This document shows positions 60,751 to 64,000 of a DNA stretch of 64,000 nt, in pieces. A program made the position numbers and the translations under genes. The number at the start of each line of letters is the position of its first letter. Within the stretch, counting starts at the first letter, position 1. Source of the stretch: Sarcocystis neurona (Eukaryota; Apicomplexa; Conoidasida; Eucoccidiorida; Sarcocystidae); contig KL647294.1 of assembly GCA_000727475.1 (NCBI GenBank), forward strand, positions 990,369-1,054,368, read 5' to 3'. The notes below the pieces were generated by a model. That model saw only the letters and a program-made list of their open reading frames with translations. It ran no database searches and was not told the DNA's origin.

Positions 60751-63425
60751 ATGGAAGAGGTGTGCAAGAGCTGGGCTGATTACTTGAGGGACTATGAAGC
60801 TTCGAAGCGCTCCTTGCCCCCTGCGTTTCAGGGGGGCGGCGATCTCTCGCCTCGAATAACTGCAGGTACGCCTGTGCAGGTAGTCATTGTGGACGTTGGA
60901 GAATCGTTTGCGTCTTATGTCCTACCTGCGTACTCGTGGTCCCTCCCAAGTTGACACGTTCGTAACGCTGTCCTTCCACGCCGTACGGGGTATATTTTGG
61001 CTTACCAGAATCTGCCTAGAGGCTCACTGCACAATATGTAGACGCTCATACACGTGAACGCGTTCGCTGATTGTCTAAGGACGTTTTCAGACATAAATTT
61101 TGTCTCCCCTTGGAACTCTTCCTGTGTAAGCTGTTGTGCTTCAGAAGCAGCACCAGTATAACCCAATACTGCAGTTGTACAGGACAAAGGAACTTGAAAC
61201 AGAAGCCGTTCGTCGCGAGGAGGCCGAACAACGCAAGTGTTTAGCACGCGGAAGAAAGTTCCGAGCCACGGAAAAACAGTGGGTAATCATTTTCATGGGC
61301 ACCGCAGTAAGCTGCCCGTGTTTACTGTACATGTGTATCGATGTGACAGAGTACAGGACGATTTTCACAAGTATGGACTCTGCTGGCGATATCGCCAGCA
61401 GCGGTGTCACGTCAGCACTAAGGCGTAAGTGCCTGGTGCTCTCTTCTGTGCCCCTATTGTCAGGCAGCGACTGTAAACCTTGGCTGCTCTTTTTCCGGCA
61501 GCTTTCAGAAAAAGCCGCACTGTTTCCTGTTGTATGTGCCTTTGTGATAAGAAGATGAAGTATGATGCTTCCTGATACCCTGTCGGCTTACACGCTGCCG
61601 CTGAGCTACGTTTGGAGCGCGTCAACCTCCGATGACTATTCACACAAGTTGTACTCTTGGTTGTTGTGTCGTGCTCTGCTGACCAGCTACGACTTCCTGG
61701 TCCACAGCCCTATACCACCTTGTGGGCAGCAACTTCACCGAGGGTTCTGCCGCCAGGCTGCCGCGAGCATCCCCAACCTTCTCGCACAAGACCCACAACG
61801 AGGTGCATTCAGGTGCAGCAGGAACAGAAGTCAACCGCCTCTACCTAGAGACTTCAACATAGTCTCGAATACCTATCTGAAGGACCACGAAGCACGCGTA
61901 CAAGTAAGTCATGAACTGTATCATGCGCTTGTCGCGCTCTTCGTTGATTCCTGCGTGTTCGTCAGCCCTTATAATTACGACGTCGTCGGAGATAACTTGT
62001 TGCGCTTGTGGTACTTACTTCTCAAGTGCAGTTCTTTACACGTAGGTGAGTGAAATCTTGAAGAGCGCCCCTGCAACACTTCTACTAGCACGTAGTAGCT
62101 GGTTTTACCTCTCACTCCTCGTGTAATTACTAGTGTGTTTTCATGGCGATTGCTACTTTGCAAGTGTTCTGCTTTTCCTGCTCTTCGCAGGTGCGTTTTC
62201 GTTGTCTTCTTTCCCTGATTTCGTCAAACACTCTAGCAGCAATAATCCCTCCTTTCAATGTCTGCTAATGTCTCCTTTCTCTGCCTTCTTCCATCCTAAT
62301 TTCTCGACTTCCTGATTCTTGTGTCCTTTGCGTTTCACGGCTGTTTCTCTTCTACGACAGTGCCCCTCCTGTGCGAATCTCAGTGGGTTTTAATTGGCAT
62401 ATTCTTACGTAACACACAGACACACACACGTCGTTATATCACTTTTGCGACTTTCCCCGTCAGAAGGACCGTCAGGCTGAACACGAGAGAGCAGAAGCCA
62501 AGCTAGCGTCCAGAAAGCATGACCCCGTCCTAGGATGCTACGAAGACCTCAATCGAGACGCGAAAATGCAGCGGTGTGTAAAGTTCAAACTGTTGCGGCA
62601 GCACCGTTTTCGCAGTGTCAGCGATATAGTACGGGACGTCAATTTTACACATGCTCAAGCACACACTTTCTCATATACCATCTTCACTTTATTGTCCGCA
62701 GTATTTCACGGGAGATGCATCTGGAAAACACACAGTTTAGAGGCGAAATTATTTTGCCTTCTCTTCATATTGCTGGAATATCACAGACGCTCACAAAACA
62801 TTCTGCTTACTGATGAGTAAGCGCGCACACACCCACGCCTTTCTGGCTAGAGTGTGGCTGCAAAGAATTCCAAGGATTTTTGCCAACCTCATCTTCGTCA
62901 CGGGGTGAGTTGCACCGCCACAGAGAATATGAATGTATCACGTGTCTCTCCTCTATACCATGGTTTGCCACAGAGGGGTCAGTTGCAGAGGGGGGCAGGC
63001 GTGCGTCTTCGTGAGGTTATGATCCGGATCGAAAAAGTAGCAGGGTGACGAAGAGTGGTAACCTAATCCTCTGACGCAAGCTACGATCTTTGTCCTTCAC
63101 GTTCAGTTGCGCGCCGTTCATAAAGATGATGATTTAGCCGGGTGTCAATCCGTTTTTTCCAATCACTTGAGAGAACGCTGATGTAAATGGCTTTTTTTTC
63201 ATACGTGCAAGCAACAACGCATGTGTTTCCTGATATAGTCGTGTCGTGATATTCCTTCTTCGTGCATTGTCACATCCAGCGGTTTCTGTGCAGTTGTGTT
63301 TTGTTCACTTTAACAGGCGAAGAACCACCGATTCAGTCGCCGAACCGGACAGAGAGTCAGGAAGCAGAAATAGAAAAGGGTTTTCACGGTTGTACAACGT
63401 CATTACACATGAGGTGGGTATGTGA
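60751..63425 (+). CDS. Conserved-looking basic coiled-coil protein of unknown function (5 exons)
   Basis: Proposed exons: 60751-60879, 61145-61278, 61828-61903, 62464-62573, 63317-63425; phases agree and the product is 185 residues. The start ATG (GACAAATGG context) begins MEEVCKSWADYLRDY. A helical segment around residues 44-88 contains YNPILQLYRTKELE and an E/R/K-rich stretch. DFNIVSNTYLKDHEARVQ runs into an Ala/Glu/Arg helix across the exon 3-4 join. HDPVLGCYEDLN follows, and the end reads RLYNVITHE. The spaced N-P-[IV], FN-[IV]-x-[SN]-N, DP-[VI] and LYN-[IV] motifs resemble conserved proteins of flagellated protists, but I cannot name the family. Exon 2's donor (GTGGGT) and exon 3's acceptor are choices among alternatives. 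The last exon might splice on after GAG at 63413 rather than stop at 63425. It lies head to head with CFAP45; a flagellar or basal-body role is only a guess. Confidence 0.5.
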
Positions 63426-64000
63426 CGTCATCAGAGAAAAAGCTGCAGTCATCTTATTCCCATGTAGGCGTTCCACGCGGTGCGGTTTGTGTACGTTCAG
63501 GCATAGACCTACACTGATCTTACCTGCCCACCGGCGTGCATGTCTTTGTGCGCATCTGCATGCTTTGAGCTTTGCCTGTGCCTTTACATCCGCTGCGAGA
63601 AGTTCGAATCACGATGCACGAAAAGTCCATCTTCACGTCATGCCCAGGACCGCCACTGAGCGCTCGACTGAGTCGAGGAGGTTTCCTAGTATCGATGTGA
63701 TTATCAACGACATGTACAGGTGTGCCTATTCGGATGCTGTGTCATCTGGAATGTTTCGATATCCTGAGGTCAACACACGCCGGATGGTCCAATTGAAAGA
63801 AAAGGAAGTGGGCGCTACTGACTTGAAATGAACACACATATAAGTATTTACATTTAACTTTTTGAATACATAGCTGAGCGCAACGCTGAGCACAGAGTGG
63901 AGGAGGCCGCGTACAGCGTATAGTTTCTGCGTTAAGTGTACTTATGCCTGGAAAGATCCAACACGCAAACACACACATGTGTAACTTAGAGCACGCCTCA
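63426..64000. other. 3' flank with one open frame (63603-63831, plus)
   Basis: A plus-strand frame ending in TGA at 63829-63831 reads as a charged peptide closing with LKEKEVGATDLK. It could be a further exon of the preceding gene, but the only phase-matching acceptor I see (CGACTGAG at 63672) is poor. The remaining DNA to the window end shows no gene. Confidence 0.3.

Overview
This window looks like nuclear DNA of an apicomplexan coccidian, most probably Eimeria. Three things point there. Long CAG/CTG triplet runs lie in coding and non-coding DNA and would encode Gln, Ala, Ser or Leu homopolymers. Introns are many and large (0.5-5 kb). Blocks of triplet and TA/GTA repeats alternate with repeat-poor blocks. 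The species cannot be fixed from sequence alone. Genes were rebuilt by joining exons at GT..AG sites and checking reading phase against conserved protein motifs.

Layout. 1-5486: triplet-repeat DNA, a TA-rich tract and the probable 5' leader of the first gene; no supported gene. 5487-16660 (+): five-exon DEAD-box helicase of the DDX6/Dhh1/DOZI family, with very repeat-rich introns. 16661-22923: repeat-poor intergenic DNA without a convincing gene. 22924-30052 (+): four-exon gene for a secreted 614-residue protein built from an 8-10-11 cysteine-spacing repeat, the most unusual product here. 33587-34970 (-): tentative four-exon gene of unknown function. 35324-44196 (+): eight-exon HAS1/DDX18 ribosome-biogenesis helicase, again with repeat-rich introns. 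47394-57969 (-): nine located exons of a CFAP45 (CCDC19) axonemal coiled-coil protein, with its first exon not found. 60751-63425 (+): tentative five-exon gene for a small basic coiled-coil protein of unknown function.

How the genes relate. HAS1 is housekeeping (large ribosomal subunit assembly). DOZI-type helicases store repressed mRNAs in apicomplexan female gametocytes. CFAP45 belongs to motile axonemes, which coccidia make only in microgametes. The cysteine-repeat protein has the look of a disulfide-linked extracellular or wall component. A sexual-stage theme is therefore possible, but it is inference: nothing in the sequence shows co-regulation, and genes in these parasites are transcribed singly.

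Exon boundaries given here come from splice-site reading plus phase and homology logic. No transcript evidence was available.
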